From Symsagittifera roscoffensis (Eukaryota; Xenacoelomorpha; Acoela; Convolutidae), in the NCBI RefSeq assembly GCF_963678635.1, contig NW_026970714.1, positions 1 to 55,000 of the forward strand: 55,000 nucleotides of DNA, written 5' to 3'. Shown one piece after another: positions 11,761 through 23,710 of the stretch. Positions within the stretch are counted from its first letter, which is position 1; each line of letters starts with the position of its first letter. The notes under the pieces are model-generated. The model had not been told where the DNA came from. It worked only from the letters and a program-made list of their open reading frames with translations, and did no database searches. The position numbers and the translations under genes are program-made.

Positions 11761-11905
11761 CCATGTCATACAACACAGTACAATTCAGACACAGTAGGGC
11801 AGTGGTTTCTGCCTTTGGGTATTGGATGAGATGCACTTCGACATGCACGTCTTTTTACAAAGTGCCAATCCCCCAGCTGGACTCGATTTTCCAATTTGTT
11901 GTCCT

Positions 11906-12238
11906 TTCAGATTGATTTATATCACTCCTAATCGAAAAATCAAGTGTTTTGGTTGTTGGTTAAGTACACTCCTTTGAGTAATGTTGAGTATTTGGGCACG
12001 TTAATGATAATTTTGCAGGTGACCAGAGGGTAGAGTGACAAACTGATAGACGTCCTCCATACACTGCAGGATCATCAAGAACAACATCCGCGACGACTGT
12101 TGCGTATCGTTACAACAATTTTAGTATTGTTCGGGTACTAATTCAAACAACCTAAGTGTTGGGGGACACAATTGGACCGGTCCAACTGTACTCTCTGTTG
12201 GTTGTTTTGTTCAGGGTTAAGGGTTTTGATTCGGATAA
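11906..12238 (+). repeat. repeat R1, forward copy
   Basis: About 330 bp, matched in inverted orientation by 33204-33534. Shared landmarks are GAGTATTTGGGCACGTTAATGA, GAGGGTAGAGTG, CAACATC-CGACGACTGTTG and GTTCGGGTACTA. Identity by eye is around 75%. It lies immediately left of tandem unit A. Confidence 0.75.
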
Positions 12239-12244
12239 TTTAAT

Positions 12245-13640
12245 GTAGAGGGGTATAATTGTAACCTTCCGCCAAATACTACATAGTGACGGAGCGTAGA
12301 TAAAACACCTATTGACGACTGGCTGGCGTCAGTTACCTAAATTCTATCCGTTTTTCACCGTCTAGACCTAGCCAGTTGATTTTCTGGTCTGCGCTTAGGG
12401 CTGAGTAAAAAGGTACCTTTTTTAGGCCATCAGTCAAACGACTTTTGATCAGCTTTCGTTACATGCGAAGATAACTACATAGCTGGGTCTCGGATCCCCA
12501 GACTACGTGATTACAAACACGACTCGGGAATCATGATTTACTATGTTTTTAGCGTCAGTTATATACTAAATCCATTGGAGATGGGTTGACTTTTTCCGCT
12601 TTCTAGCTGCTCATGCTATGAAAAACAAAATAAAATTGGAGTTAATTCAACTACTCAGGGCATTACAGCAGCTAAAAGTAAGTTTTACAATCTACTAAGT
12701 CCATAAACCCCGCACCACCAATTCCAATCTTCCTCGAAAATAACTCTCATGTCTTACCAATCTCGTTGCGCGGGAGGGTTTTGATCCGCTCAGGATGTCC
12801 CACTCGAACCTCCTTCCGTATGGTCTCTTTAAGATAAGCGTCTAATCGTGTCTTATTACCACGATGAGAGACTTTTTTTGCATTTCGTTTTCAGTCGACT
12901 GTTCTCGTCGTGCTAATCCGGCTGTCTGTAGTCTCCCTTTTCTTGCCAAATATGGCCGATTATCTAACATTGCGCAAAATCTTCTGTCGCAATTGGAAAT
13001 TTTAAAATTTGAAAGTTTCAAAATTTTCTTACCCTTCTTCCAATCAGATTTTCGTCTCTATCGCTTCTATCATACTTTTTCTACTGCCACGGCGGGTTTG
13101 ACTGTGCCAAAATTGGGGAGTGGCACATACTCCCCGGACCACGGACAGTCCCCTTCAATGTCTCCATTAAACGCATAACTCCGGGTTATCTTCAAGTGGT
13201 GATTCAGTTATCTGAAACTAACTTCCAAATCGCGTTCTTAAGAAACTTATTTACGTTAGCTCAACTCACTGCGTGTCAAAAATGGCATCGTACTACACTT
13301 TAATGTCTTCTAAAACTTTCACAAATTTTGCACGTTGAGATGTGTCCTAGATAAAAAAATTTTTCTGACTATTTACGTCATTCCATCGTAAAATTTGTTT
13401 TGGTTCTCGCTGATTTAAAAAAATTTAGGTAGTGGTACGGTCACGCATCCTTTAATTTAATTTAGTATCACTCACAAAGTATAATCATTCATTTATGCCA
13501 TTGCTTTCAAAATTAAAATTAAGAAACTCTGTGGCTAGGATGGTAATGAGGTACTCACCTTCTCCGAGCAAGCCCTACCAAATTGCCACAAAGTGAAAAT
13601 GTGACCTACACAAGCTAAAAATTCAGTCAGGTTTAAATAA
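12245..13640 (+). repeat. tandem unit A
   Basis: About 1.4 kb, beginning GTAGAGGGGTATAATTG and ending GTTTAAATAA. It is followed at once by unit B (13643-14500), which begins GTGGAGGGG and also ends GTTTAAATAA. The shared stretches are about 85% identical by eye. Unit A contains about 490 bp (roughly 13010-13490) missing from B. Bases 12769-13126 also match 33632-33990 in the same orientation. Confidence 0.85.
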
Positions 13641-13642
13641 GT

Positions 13643-14500
13643 GTGGAGGGGTTTCATTGTAACATTCCGCCAAATACTAAATAGTGACGGAGCGTAGAAA
13701 AAGCACCTATTGATGACTGACCGGCGTCAGTTACCTAAATTCTACCCGTATTTCACCGTGTAGACCTAGCTAATTGATTTTCGGGTCTGTTTAGGGATAA
13801 GTAAAAAATGCCATTTGTCGGCCAATTGTCAAACGACTGTTGATCATTTTTCCTTCATGCGAATATAACCAAAAGGCTGGGTCTCGGATCACCAGACTAC
13901 GTGATTACAAACACGGCTCGGAAATCATGATTTACTATGTTTTTAGTGTCAGTTATAAACTAAATCAATTGGAGATGGGTTGTCTTTTTCCCCTTTCTAG
14001 CTGCTCATGCTCTGAAAAACAATATGAAATTGGAGGTAATTCAACTACTAAGGGCATCACAGCAGCTAAGAGTACGTTTTACAGTCTACTAAGTCCTTGA
14101 GCACTGGGCCGCCAATTCCACTCTCCCTCGGAGATAACTCTCATATGTTACCAATATCGTGGCGCGGGAGGTCTTTGATCCGCTCAGGATGTCCCACTCA
14201 ACTTTCCTTGCGTCTGGTCTCTTTAAGATAAGCGTCTAATTTTGTCTTAATACCACGATAAAAGGCTTCTTCTCGTCTTGCTAATCCGATTGTCTGTTTT
14301 CTCACTTTTCTTGCTAAATATGGCCCTTTCTTTAATTTTGCGGGAAATTCATTTACGCCGTTGCTCTCAATATTAAAATTACGAAACTCTGTGGCTAGGA
14401 AAGGCAATGAGGTTCTCACCCTCTTCGAGCAAGCCCTACCAAATTGGCAAAAAATTGAGATGTGTCCTACACAGAGAAAAAACTTCAGCGAGGTTTAAAT
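13643..14500 (+). repeat. tandem unit B, shorter copy
   Basis: Head-to-tail copy of unit A with no spacer, lacking about 490 internal bases. The join in B reads through as an open minus-strand frame (14419-14198), while A and the third copy at 33632-33990 both hold the extra sequence. The difference is either a deletion in B or an insertion or intron in the others. Confidence 0.85.
14198..14419 (-). CDS. 73-codon frame conserved in part in units A and B
   Basis: The frame contains LATEFRNFNIESNGVNE, YLARKVRKQT and GIKTKLDAYLKET. Unit A preserves LATEFLNFNFESNGINE and YLARKGRLQT, on either side of its extra 490 bp. Conservative replacements (V/I, I/F) hint at former coding use. The product would be small and basic. 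No family is recognised and function is unknown; it may be only a remnant. Confidence 0.3.
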   Translation of the reverse strand: MRTSLPFLATEFRNFNIESNGVNEFPAKLKKGPYLARKVRKQTIGLARREEAFYRGIKTKLDAYLKETRRKES

Positions 14501-14741
14501 AATTAAATATACTTATCTATGGCCCAAATAAATAAATAGTCGTCAACTAAATTTTTCAATTGCAATTCAACAATTTTAACAACAATTGTAACAAATTCTA
14601 AAAAACAGCGTCTATTCTAATCAAACTAAAAAAAAAAGATTAAAAGATTCATTAAAAAATCTTGGTTGATTAGTTCAAGTTTTAACGCACTAGAATATTT
14701 AATTTCTCTATCTCTCCTCACTTCTACTTTAAATTCTGTCT
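14501..14741. other. AT-rich spacer after ORF3
   Basis: About 240 bp of AT-rich sequence between tandem unit B and the last ORF3 segment of GYP1. No LTR-like match to the GYP1 leader was found here, so the 3' end of GYP1 is either truncated or its LTR is not recognisable. Confidence 0.5.
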
Positions 14742-17700
14742 TCACTCCTCACTCCATTGTTTCTTGCTCCTGCTCTCTTGTTTCACTATGCTCCAGGACT
14801 TTCTGCAGCCTGTCAACAGAGTTTCCTGCTCCAGCAACCTTTCCTGCTCCAGCAACCTTGGTTTGCAACAAGGCAAAAAATTAATGTTTATCTTCTGCTC
14901 CCGGTTCCTGCAAAACCTAATATGCAGACACACGCTAACGTTTTGTTCTAGGTCAGCTTGTAAGACCGGTTTCTTATCTTGTTTGGTAACACAAGGCGCT
15001 CCAGCTACTCGCTTCACCGTAGTAGCGACGACAATCCTGTGAGTCAGGAAAACTCTCTTATAGGCTCTCGGTCCTATATCTAGCTGGAACGATTGAAAGG
15101 CCTCAGAGTTCCTGGACATATGATGCTTAGCGCGTTCATACATCCATGACGTGATAATGGCACGGAACCATGGCATCAACTTCTTCCTCGCCCTTATCCT
15201 CTCAATGGCTTTGGGTTACCTCAGAACCTTGCAGGTGGTCCCGAAAATATCCAAGAAGTGGTTGATTTTCACGCTCCGCAGTTGCTTAGGCGTCGACACA
15301 GTCGTCTCCTGTTCGCTCGTGCCCGCGTTGGCTTCCAACCACCTCACCGCTAGCATGGCACAAACTACCGAGATTGATACCGGCTGGGCTTTACCAGGCA
15401 ATCCCGAGGAGAACAACTCCTCCACGTCCCACACTAACACTAAGGTTCCGCGCTTGGGGTACCACAACGTCTGCGCCAGGTAGTGACAAGGGTAGTTCCC
15501 ATGGGTCATTAAAATGTTTCTCGGGGTCCGATATCCTGAAGCTCCTAGCAACGCTTCCACTTCCGTTATGACTCGATGCAGGTCGTCCTTTTCGTCTATG
15601 GTGGGAAGTTCCGTCGGTAAAGCTCCACTCGCCTTCTTCTTCTGGAACTTACTCATAATACCCTCACTCAATCTCATAAAGTTTTCACCCACTATGTCCT
15701 CCAGTTCGCCTTTGGATCTCTCCTGGACGGCGTGAATGATCTTCGTTAACAAGTCTTACGACCTCTCCGACATTCTTGCGATCCTCACGCATTTCGGTAC
15801 TGAGAAGAGTTGATTGATCAACACCTGCTGTGTCCTCGCACCCAACACCCCCATGAGCGTAGGGTATTTACTGTTGCAATATGGTGCGGTGCTGGAACCC
15901 ACCTGATACTTCGAGCCAGTAGGTCTATGATAAGCCTCACTAATTTACAGATTCATCTCGTTTTCCAGAGCTTCTCACCAGCCTCCAATTTTCTGCTCCG
16001 TTTGTAACGCTCCAGGAAACACCTCCACACTAAAGGACGTAACCATCCCATGCGCACGCTCCAGGCGTTCCAATGACTGATTCCAGCTGGTCATGCTGTA
16101 AAATCCCAAAGCGGGCACCACGAAGGCTTAATGAGCTCCCACGTGGTCACTAAGCTGGTTTCCAAGGGTCCGTCCCATGAACCAAATTCAAACTCACTTG
16201 CCCTTTCAGTTCCGGAAGCGAGGGTTCAACCACCCGTTTCTCTAAAATGATTCCCAGTTTAGGCTGTTTGACCGTTAACATGCCAGTTTCGTTGAATCTC
16301 TCGATCCAGAAATCGATGACTATGACCTGTTCGTAGACAAAATATGCCTCCCTGGCTTCCTCGTCCACAAAGGGGTTGTACGCCCTTCCGGGTATGCCTG
16401 ACAAGTGTTGTATTGGCTTCAGCTTGCATTTTCCTTCTGCATATTGACATCAGCTTGCCCACGGATTCATATTCCTTCGGATCTCTGACCCTCTCATTGT
16501 ATTCACGACTTACTTCAAGCTCCTTGTTTGAGTATCTCCTCACGTCCTCTAGCCTTCAGTAGCTTTCTACACTATTAGACTCCTTGGTCGGTATTTGCAG
16601 CAACATGTCCTAGTATAATTCCTGGAGAGCACTTAGAAGAATTCGTTCACGATCAATTTACCCTTGCGGAATTGTTTTTATACATTCTTCCAATACAGGA
16701 GTGGGGATGCGATCCACCACGAATCTCACAAACCAAAGGGCATCTTTGCGCTTAGCCACGTCTATCGCAGAGTAATCTCTGCTGACCAAAATTCGCAGGG
16801 CTTCCATCAGTTCCAACTCCTGCTCCTTCGATCTCGAATCGTTACTGGCCTCGTAATTTGATCATTTAACTACCATCAAGCACCAAGCCAATCGCACTTG
16901 CAAGTCGGCACTAGTGCATGGGTATGACAGATACGCCGCCACCGTTGCAGGCGCATACATGGTCTCGTCGAAGTATCTCTGGAGGGCGGCCCACCAGGAG
17001 ATTTTTAACAAGTGTTCCAGTCCAATTTCTTTTGCCTCTGAGGAAATCACAGTGCCATACTTCTTCGCTTCAGATTAGAGTTTTCCGTCAATTCTTATAG
17101 GTAGTCTTCTCACATGGATTTCTTCTCACTCCAGGTCATTAAGAGCCCTATCGCCGAACTCCTTGTCTTGAGCACATCTTCACGTAACCCCCCGCGGGAT
17201 CACCCATGTGAAGTGAGTCAGGTACTGTGATCCAACTGTACTCGACCACGCCGAGTTGTCCCTCCAGCTTCATCCGTGCAATTTTCGTTCGGTAGGGTTT
17301 ATAATAATCAAGCCCACCAGATCCACGCTGGCTGATGACCTCCATTTCGAGTTTCGTGTCTGCCAAGGTTCCTCCGCTTTTCGATTTCGAGGCCGTTGAG
17401 ATCAAGCCCGCCAATACCAAAGGTGGTATCAGGTTTTCTTTTTCTCCCCCATCCAGTGCCGCTCAATCCTTTAGTCCGTTCTCATTCGGGCGAGATATTT
17501 TTGCTGACGAGGCCACTACCGCATTCTCATTCGACTTTATTATTCTTTGATTCACTGTTTTACTCCCCATTCTGCTTTTAAACCTCTTTAGCACTTTCTT
17601 GGCTCGCTTGACGGATTGCTATCTCGTGATCTGATAATCATCGGCAATGTCTTCCGTGAATGACTCGTTCAGAACATCAGATTCTGTGGAGCTCATCAGT

Positions 17701-19115
17701 TTCCCTAGAACTTTGCGCATAATCGCCACTCGGTTCCATGATCGCCACTCGGTTCCAAGCTACTCCTGTCTCGCGTTCGAGTTCGCTTTACTATCTTTCC
17801 AATACCTCCTCTGATAATGTGCCCGTGAAGGATACGCTCATCTTGTAATCAATTCTTCTTCTCCTGGGTGACTCGTGGAATAGTTTCTGTATCTCGCTAC
17901 TCCGAGGGTCCAATGCCAGACCTTTTGGGTCCACTGGCTGGCTGGTGCCTCCTTCGTAGGTGACATAAACGAAGATGGCGTCATCAAAAATAGAGGCTCA
18001 TCGACTTCCCCGGCGCCGTCGTCTTCCTTGAATTGATAATCCTGCAAATCCCTGTCCAATGCGCCTAAATCTAGTCCGCACGTCTTGTCTTCCTTCCCTT
18101 CCAAGGGATTGTCATCTTGGTCTATTGTTGGCTTCTGGGCATCGTTGGCATCTTGTCACGGTCCAGGTCCCGAAGGGCGCTGGCGCAAGTCCATGCCCGA
18201 GTCCGCTCAAGCCGGCATAGTCAGATCTTTTGCGTGGTAGAGTAACTCATCGTTCACCAGGAATTCCACCGACTTGTCGCCAAGTGGCGCCAGCTCGTCG
18301 ACCTTCATGTAGAGGCCCCCTCTATACTAACTCGATAATTTTAACAACAAAATATTCTCTTCTCCCGGCCACTTCAGCCTGGACCAATCATCAGCTGGTG
18401 TGTACACGTTATTCCATACATCGGAGGAAACGACGGGTTTCCTGGAGGGTGGTGCTTTGATCTTCTTTCGGCTCCATGCATCAGGGAAACTAAAGTCAAA
18501 GAAGTGCATCTCCTCTACTTTCCAAATGATGAAGCGCGGCTCCATCCCTTCGCTCCTCTTCCGCATTCTCTCTTCTGCGTCGCGAGCCGATCCGATGCGA
18601 GGGACAATGACAGGAGACGTATTTCCCAGCAGCATCCTCCTAATCGGCGGGTACCGAGGACAGTGGTCTCGCAGTGGTCTAGACCCTTCAAGCCACACCT
18701 GCTGACTCTTCTTGACGTGTGTGTACGCTTCCGGCCATGCTGGGACCTGCATCGCCTCTACTGAATCTTTCACCATCGGTCGCAGATTCCTGAGCTTAGG
18801 GTTAAGCTGGATTAAATTGTTATTGAAGTCCATCAAGATTCATCCCGGCTGCGCTACTCTTCCAAACAACCTGTCGTCATTGGCCAGCCCTCTCAGCTTT
18901 TTCTGTTCCATCCAATTCAGCACAGAACAATCCACCACTGAGACCAAGATGACATACAACACTGATTTCCTGTACACTTTCACCTGCACATCAGGAAAAG
19001 CAACTGACATCAACGGTCCATACACCACTGTGACGAACTCCTTCAGTCCAAAGACTATAGCCAGCGAATCAATCCGCATCATCACGACCAGATCTGTTAG
19101 CAGAGGCATCCACAA
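14742..19115 (-). pseudogene. ORF3 C-terminal two thirds, GYP1 only
   Basis: Recognisable blocks are VYGPLMSVAFPDVQVKVYRK (about 19025), FNNNLIQLNPKLRNLRPMVK (18828), WKVEEMHFFDFSFPDAW (18520), KISWWAALQRYFDETMYAP (17000), DFWIERFNETGMLTVKQPKL (16310) and MSKFQKKKASGALP (15655). Stops and frame changes lie between them. The residue mix is that of a soluble globular protein with acidic linkers (DDDHILAE and KEDDGAGEVDE types). I find no motif of a known enzyme. Because GYP2 is truncated before this point, conservation cannot be tested within the window. Confidence 0.4.
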
Positions 19116-19395
19116 TACTGTCTACACTCACTAGTTACCGTTGCGACCTTATCTTGTCCCATGACGCTCCTGTTCTGCTGCAGGAGATACTAGATCAAGA
19201 GCATTCTGCAATCTTTTATCTTCCGATATGAGGCGGTTTCCAACTGTTCGATGAACTCTCGGCTCGTCCCACTCCCCTTTCTCGCACGATTGCTTCAAAC
19301 CTCTTATATTGTGCCTTGGTGGCTAAAACGTCCGCTTGGAACCTTTTGCAACGACATCGTGTTCACATTATGCATCAGTTGTAGCATCATGCCAG

Positions 19396-21401
19396 CTATC
19401 TTTCGTTCAACAAGTTCTTCAGATACGCGTGTATTTTCTTAAATACCGCTGGATATTGTTCAAAAGCAGCCTCTCCCCAGGTACACACTTTCGGTGACAA
19501 ATACAACCATGAAATGGTGTGCGGCTTTGTCCTCAGGGCCAGTGCGCTGAGGTCCTCTTCTGACGACGTCAGATTCCTTCTGACCATCCTCTCTTGTGCA
19601 CTTTTCTCGTAATCCATTTGCCTGAACCAGAGGTCATTCGCCATCTGTTCTGCCAAGATGTGGTCGTCATCCACTCCTGGTCCTAACCTCAATAACCTGG
19701 CAAAGTTGGACAGTTCCAACCACAGGACTTCATCTAGCACCACACGAGTAGTGCTATGCTCCGTGAACCCCTGGATGGCATTCGAAATGTCCGCCCAGAT
19801 ATCAGGCGAACCGGACAATAGATAATCGACAGGTCTGTTCGGCGCTGGGATGACCACGTTGTGCCGTCCATCTGCTAACCTGGTAACACGGTTTTGACAA
19901 TGCAGCATGTCCTGGCGATAACACAAAAGTAACCTTCACCACATTCTTGGTAAAACGTTGTTGCACTGATGTCTCCACCTAAGTCATGGCCGAAATTAGC
20001 GTCATGATTGCCTCTCCCATGACCTCGTTGCTGGGAATCGGTCTATCCGTGAGTCGACTCAATAGGTGATCATTTCAGCCGGCTATTATCATTACTTACG
20101 GGACCATACTGACAGTCTTCTGTACACCGATTGCCATGCCAAATCACATCTAGCTAAAAAGAGGGAGCGAGGCGGCGTGTACAGGTAGTCCGAACTCGCC
20201 ACTATCAGATACTTAGCATTCTTGACATCGAGGGGGTCAGAGGCAGCAAACAGACTGTCATCCGTCGGTGCCTTCAGTCCTTCATACCTTCTATCGTCCC
20301 CTTCCACAGAGGTCGCTCGGGGATAGTCCCATGAATATTCACGAGGCGATTGGGCCGGTGGTTTGAAGAGCTGTCGACACTTTTTGTGCTTTCCATTGTT
20401 GGGTTTATTTTCTGTCGTAATTTTGCCCTTTCGGAGAGGTGGCATCAACTTTCTGGCCCATCAACGGACTCCATCAAGGATCGGGTATTCAGGGGTCCGA
20501 TGGTATTGTCTTGCGGCAACCCATCGAGATCCAAAAACCTGAGCGCGGTTGTGGGGCTGAACTACTCCTGCTCTGCCAGTAGCCATCCAAGCCCGATATC
20601 CGGTACAACTCTGACACCGTTAATCATTTTTCTAGCATCTGATCTGCACATCAGCGTCTTCATATTTAAGATTGCTAACATGTCGGCTTTATACTGTCCC
20701 CAACCGCTGGGATCTGGACGGTTCCAGAGCAACACACTGTTTGGTTCAATTCCCTCTGCCGGTGCAGTAGTTTCCGATGGGTTTCCTACAGGAGCAGGGG
20801 TCATCGCGGGCAAGTTACTGGCACTCGTTGAGATTTGAGAACTCGTTTGGTTCTGATCATTAGGTCCCCCTAACCGGCTCTCCAACGGTTGTCTTCGAGG
20901 AGGGAGAAGGGTCCCCATCTTTTCTCTCACGTCTGAGCTAGGAGCCGTGAGAGCAGCACCATTCGCTTCTGTTACCAGAGGGCCACGACGAATGGCGGGT
21001 GGCTCTGGCAGATTGCCCCTCAATCTGCCTCCACCAGTCGAACTGGTACGAGCCAGAGTATCGGTCGTCCTTAGTTCTTCTTCTATTTCCTCGTTCCTTG
21101 TCTGGAAGACGTCATTGATTCAGTGTCTTTCCTATAGGGTGTTGATGTGTATGGCATCCCTGGTGACCGCGAGATGGTCAGTATTGCGCAATGTGTTTCC
21201 GAGATTCATGAGCCGTAACTCACCTGGATTTCTCCTCACCAGATTGCAGATCATTTCATTCCATCGGATTAAATTGCCATTCAAGAAATCAGCCACCGGC
21301 GTAACTACTTCCGGATTCTGCGGGATCGTACACAGCTCCAGGAGCCTCGGCTTATTTCTTTCTTTTAATTCGTTCAAAATGCAAACCAGCAGGGTTCCCA
21401 C
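19396..21401 (-). pseudogene. ORF3 second part, still shared with GYP2
   Basis: The block 21401-21132 is Leu/Asn-rich (LLELCTIPQNPEVVTP). The block 21023-20562 begins Pro/Ser/Thr-rich, like a linker, then GWGQYKADMLAILNMK and VRVVPDIGLG. GYP2 aligns GIASVPDI at 49513. The block 20448-20092 has DYPRATSVEGDDRRYEGL. The block 19926-19396 contains ISNAIQGFTEHSTTRVVLDE and LWLELSNFARLLRLG; GYP2 aligns TANAIHGFKNHNKTGIKLG and FELSIFGRLMKLEE at 50355-50470. A short block near 20010 (EAIMTLISAM) also has a GYP2 partner (KAIMTFIFAM near 50115). GYP2 is lost beyond this point. Confidence 0.55.
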
Positions 21402-21778
21402 TTGCCCTCTGGGGTAACCGGAGCTCTTGAAACGTCTTGCATTATCATCAATGTGTCCAAATGGTCTTCATTTTGGAACTCTACCTTTTTAATGGATGGG
21501 GCCACGGAGGCCCGTCCAAAAGATAGGACAGTGGTCTGACCACTCCCAAAAATTTCGCTCGTTCAGATCCATCACCAGGCTCTGACCGCTCACAGATGAC
21601 GACTCCCTGAAAAAATTGCTTGATTGCTTATAGCACGGTTCAAGCGCATGATGTTCAGGCTGGCTCCGCTGGTCCTGCTGTTTTCGTTCATCGTCGCTCT
21701 GGCTACTTGATTGAACGACTCATGGAATTGGAGAGCCATATAGGTATCCGAAGGGTCAGTTATCGTGTTCCTATAACT

Positions 21779-22466
21779 CTAGGCAGATTGCGACATGAAG
21801 ATGCACAGCTTCCGTGTCTTTATCCTGGAATGCGCGTCCTTGTATCCATATGAGTTCATCGTCGCCAGGACCTCCTGTGAGATTTGACCCACCTTCGCCA
21901 AGTGTAACTCCGTCAGATGCGTTATCTCTTCCTCCTTGAGGGTTATTTGCAGTTCATCGTGTCTCTTTTTCTTTTCGTCTCGATCCCGGGCTATCGCGTT
22001 GTAGTCCTCCAACTTGGCATAGAACTCCTGCCAGTCCTTCTCCTTCTTGTTCAAGGTCTCAATAGTTTCCGAAGTCTGAATCTCCATTTCGCTCATCTTG
22101 ACTTTCTTCAGTGGAGAAGCTGCTGTTTCGTAATCTGCCGAACGTGATGGGCGCGGCCAGTCAGGTGATCACTTGGATCCAATGAGAGGCTGCGTAGGCC
22201 GAGCAGGTAGGGGGCATCTACCCTAACTGGTGATCCCTTTGCTCACCTAGACCTGGCTCACGAGCTAAGTCGTGACCGGACATTCCCCTCGTCGCCATCT
22301 CATGAGTCTGTTTTGGCTTCTCGGTGGTCCCGGACACGCCACAGGCCAATATCAAGACCAATTCCGTGGAATGGTTCCCACGGCCTTCTCTTCCCATTGC
22401 ATTAAGGAGTGCGACGGCGAGCATCGCCAACTCCAGGTCTTCTAGTGCGAAATTACAAGCCACCAA
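21779..22466 (-). pseudogene. ORF3 N-terminal part: leader block and coiled coil
   Basis: The first block (22466-22218) contains LEDLELAMLAVALLNAMGRE and GMSGHDLAREPG. GYP2 has a matching VVLLVEQLKGMEKEGTGN and SSHDLARESG at 48398-48590. The next block (22096-21779) contains SEMEIQTSETIETLNKKEKD, then a charged heptad-like stretch to about 21850 that should form a coiled coil. GYP2 keeps NELEIQTAETSD near 48733. Shared order across two diverged copies is the main evidence that this was protein-coding. Confidence 0.55.
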
Positions 22467-22499
22467 GCGTTGATGTATCTCGTCTAGAGTCGCTCATAG

Positions 22500-22970
22500 G
22501 CATGCTGAGATGAAGTCGTTAGTATCACTCATGCCTCCGCGTGTAGGTTTTCTCTTTTCTTTTTTCGATTCCAACTCAAGTTCAATAAAAAAACGTACGA
22601 TCAATCATGATCTAAAGACAAGTCACGGCTTAGATTATTCATGCCAGCTATCTCATTTTAACATCAAGACTCGATTCATTCCATCTAAAAGCAGTCAGTT
22701 GAAATTCTAGGCAGCCAAATTTAAAATTTAGCACCAAGGTGGATCTTCCACCTGCGATCTTGTCAAAGTAAAATAATTGAACTCTGTCACCTTTCGCGCC
22801 TGGAGTGATCCAGGTTTCCAAAACACAAACGACACATAAGACATAACATAACGGTAACACAAAATACGAATATCACACATCAACACTATCAAATAAGTAT
22901 TTAATACCTAATAACAAACCTAAAACCTTATTTTAATGCCTAAAAACTAAACGTAAGAAAAACTAGCGAT
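22500..22970 (-). other. non-coding spacer between pol and ORF3 of GYP1
   Basis: About 470 bp, clearly more AT-rich than its neighbours and without a protein-like frame. It separates the Pol extension from ORF3. It could have held a promoter or splice signals for ORF3, but no element is clear enough to name. GYP2 has a longer equivalent at about 47340-48370. Confidence 0.45.
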
Positions 22971-22973
22971 TTT

Positions 22974-23605
22974 TCAGCGTTTTTGCTTTCCGTTTCCAGC
23001 TCTCCTGTTTCTCTTGCCGATTTTAATTTTTTGATCATTAGATTTTAGGTGTGGGTGAGTCTTACGACTCAATATACTCTCCTTGGGGTCTACTGGAAGA
23101 TCATGGAGCCATTCGAGTACTTCCAAATTTGTCGATTCTTGCTTGTTCATCTCTTCCATCTCAGGTTCGAACTCCACTTTCAGTTCAGAGCAATCTTCGA
23201 TCCAGTCATGTTTTGTATCATTGACCAGGTCGATTTCTTGTGGCACCACTATTTCGTCCAGGCCCACTATGGAGTCCATCAAGTCGGTCAAAACCAATCT
23301 GTCTATGACGAAATCCTTACCATACGGGTTGTATTTTTTGTTCTCTTTCTTTTGCCCTGGCGCGTCTCCATGGTGAAGGGAAAGTCGGGATATACTCCCT
23401 CATCAACTTTAGTCTGCTCTGGGCAGTCCCAGTCTTCCTCGGCATATGGTGGAGTCTCGTCGTCAACCTCCACTCGCTCGGTTAACTCCAGGACCAGTGG
23501 CAGATCACAATCATCTATTAATTCATTACGGTCGTTTTTGTCACGAGCGCCTCTCTCATTCACCTCACAAGCAGGGTCGACTATCAAGTAGTCCTCATCA
23601 TGCAT
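22974..23605 (-). pseudogene. GYP1 acidic extension of Pol after integrase
   Basis: Two frames, 23605-23303 and 23297-22974, about 200 codons together, rich in Asp/Glu (TERVEVDDETPPYAEEDWD, DLMDSIVGLDEIVVPQEIDL) with a basic end. GYP2 has the same blocks (PYTEEEWNDS, VMELLLWMNEIIVSHDIFL, RLLEWLHGFPADPKET) at 46882-47320. This tail is not part of a standard gypsy integrase and is neither a chromodomain nor a GPY/F module that I can recognise. It is family-specific and its function is unknown. Confidence 0.55.
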
Positions 23606-23710
23606 GTCGACCGGTATATGTCAGTCCTCCGACGAAGCAGTGTGCGGTTGGGCCTGTGTTTTCGTAATGAGCTGCCCGTCCGGTGCTCAACCGATAAAAA
23701 TTGACCTTCT

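Larger units (their letters stand above)
14742..22466 (-). pseudogene. GYP1 ORF3: about 7.7-kb coding region of unknown function
   Basis: Fourteen or more minus-strand open blocks follow one another with little overlap from 22466 down to 14742: 22466-22218, 22096-21779, 21401-21132, 21023-20562, 20448-20092, 19926-19396, 19115-18840, 18836-18327, 18104-17838, 17420-17148, 17050-16862, 16543-16150, 15752-15216 and 15179-14742. Linking sequence between blocks is also protein-like with frame changes, so this looks like one decayed reading frame of about 2,500 codons. Plus-strand frames here are shadows. No protease, polymerase, integrase, chromodomain, envelope or clear membrane segment is visible. 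The first third is conserved at 48371-50550 in GYP2, at the same place after pol. A structural or accessory protein of the element is possible, but its function is unknown. Confidence 0.6.

Noticed and set aside
18840-19115. Hydrophobic block in ORF3 as an envelope membrane anchor
   Set aside because: The hydrophobic run is short and interrupted by charged residues, and no signal peptide, cleavage site or cysteine pattern of an envelope protein is seen.
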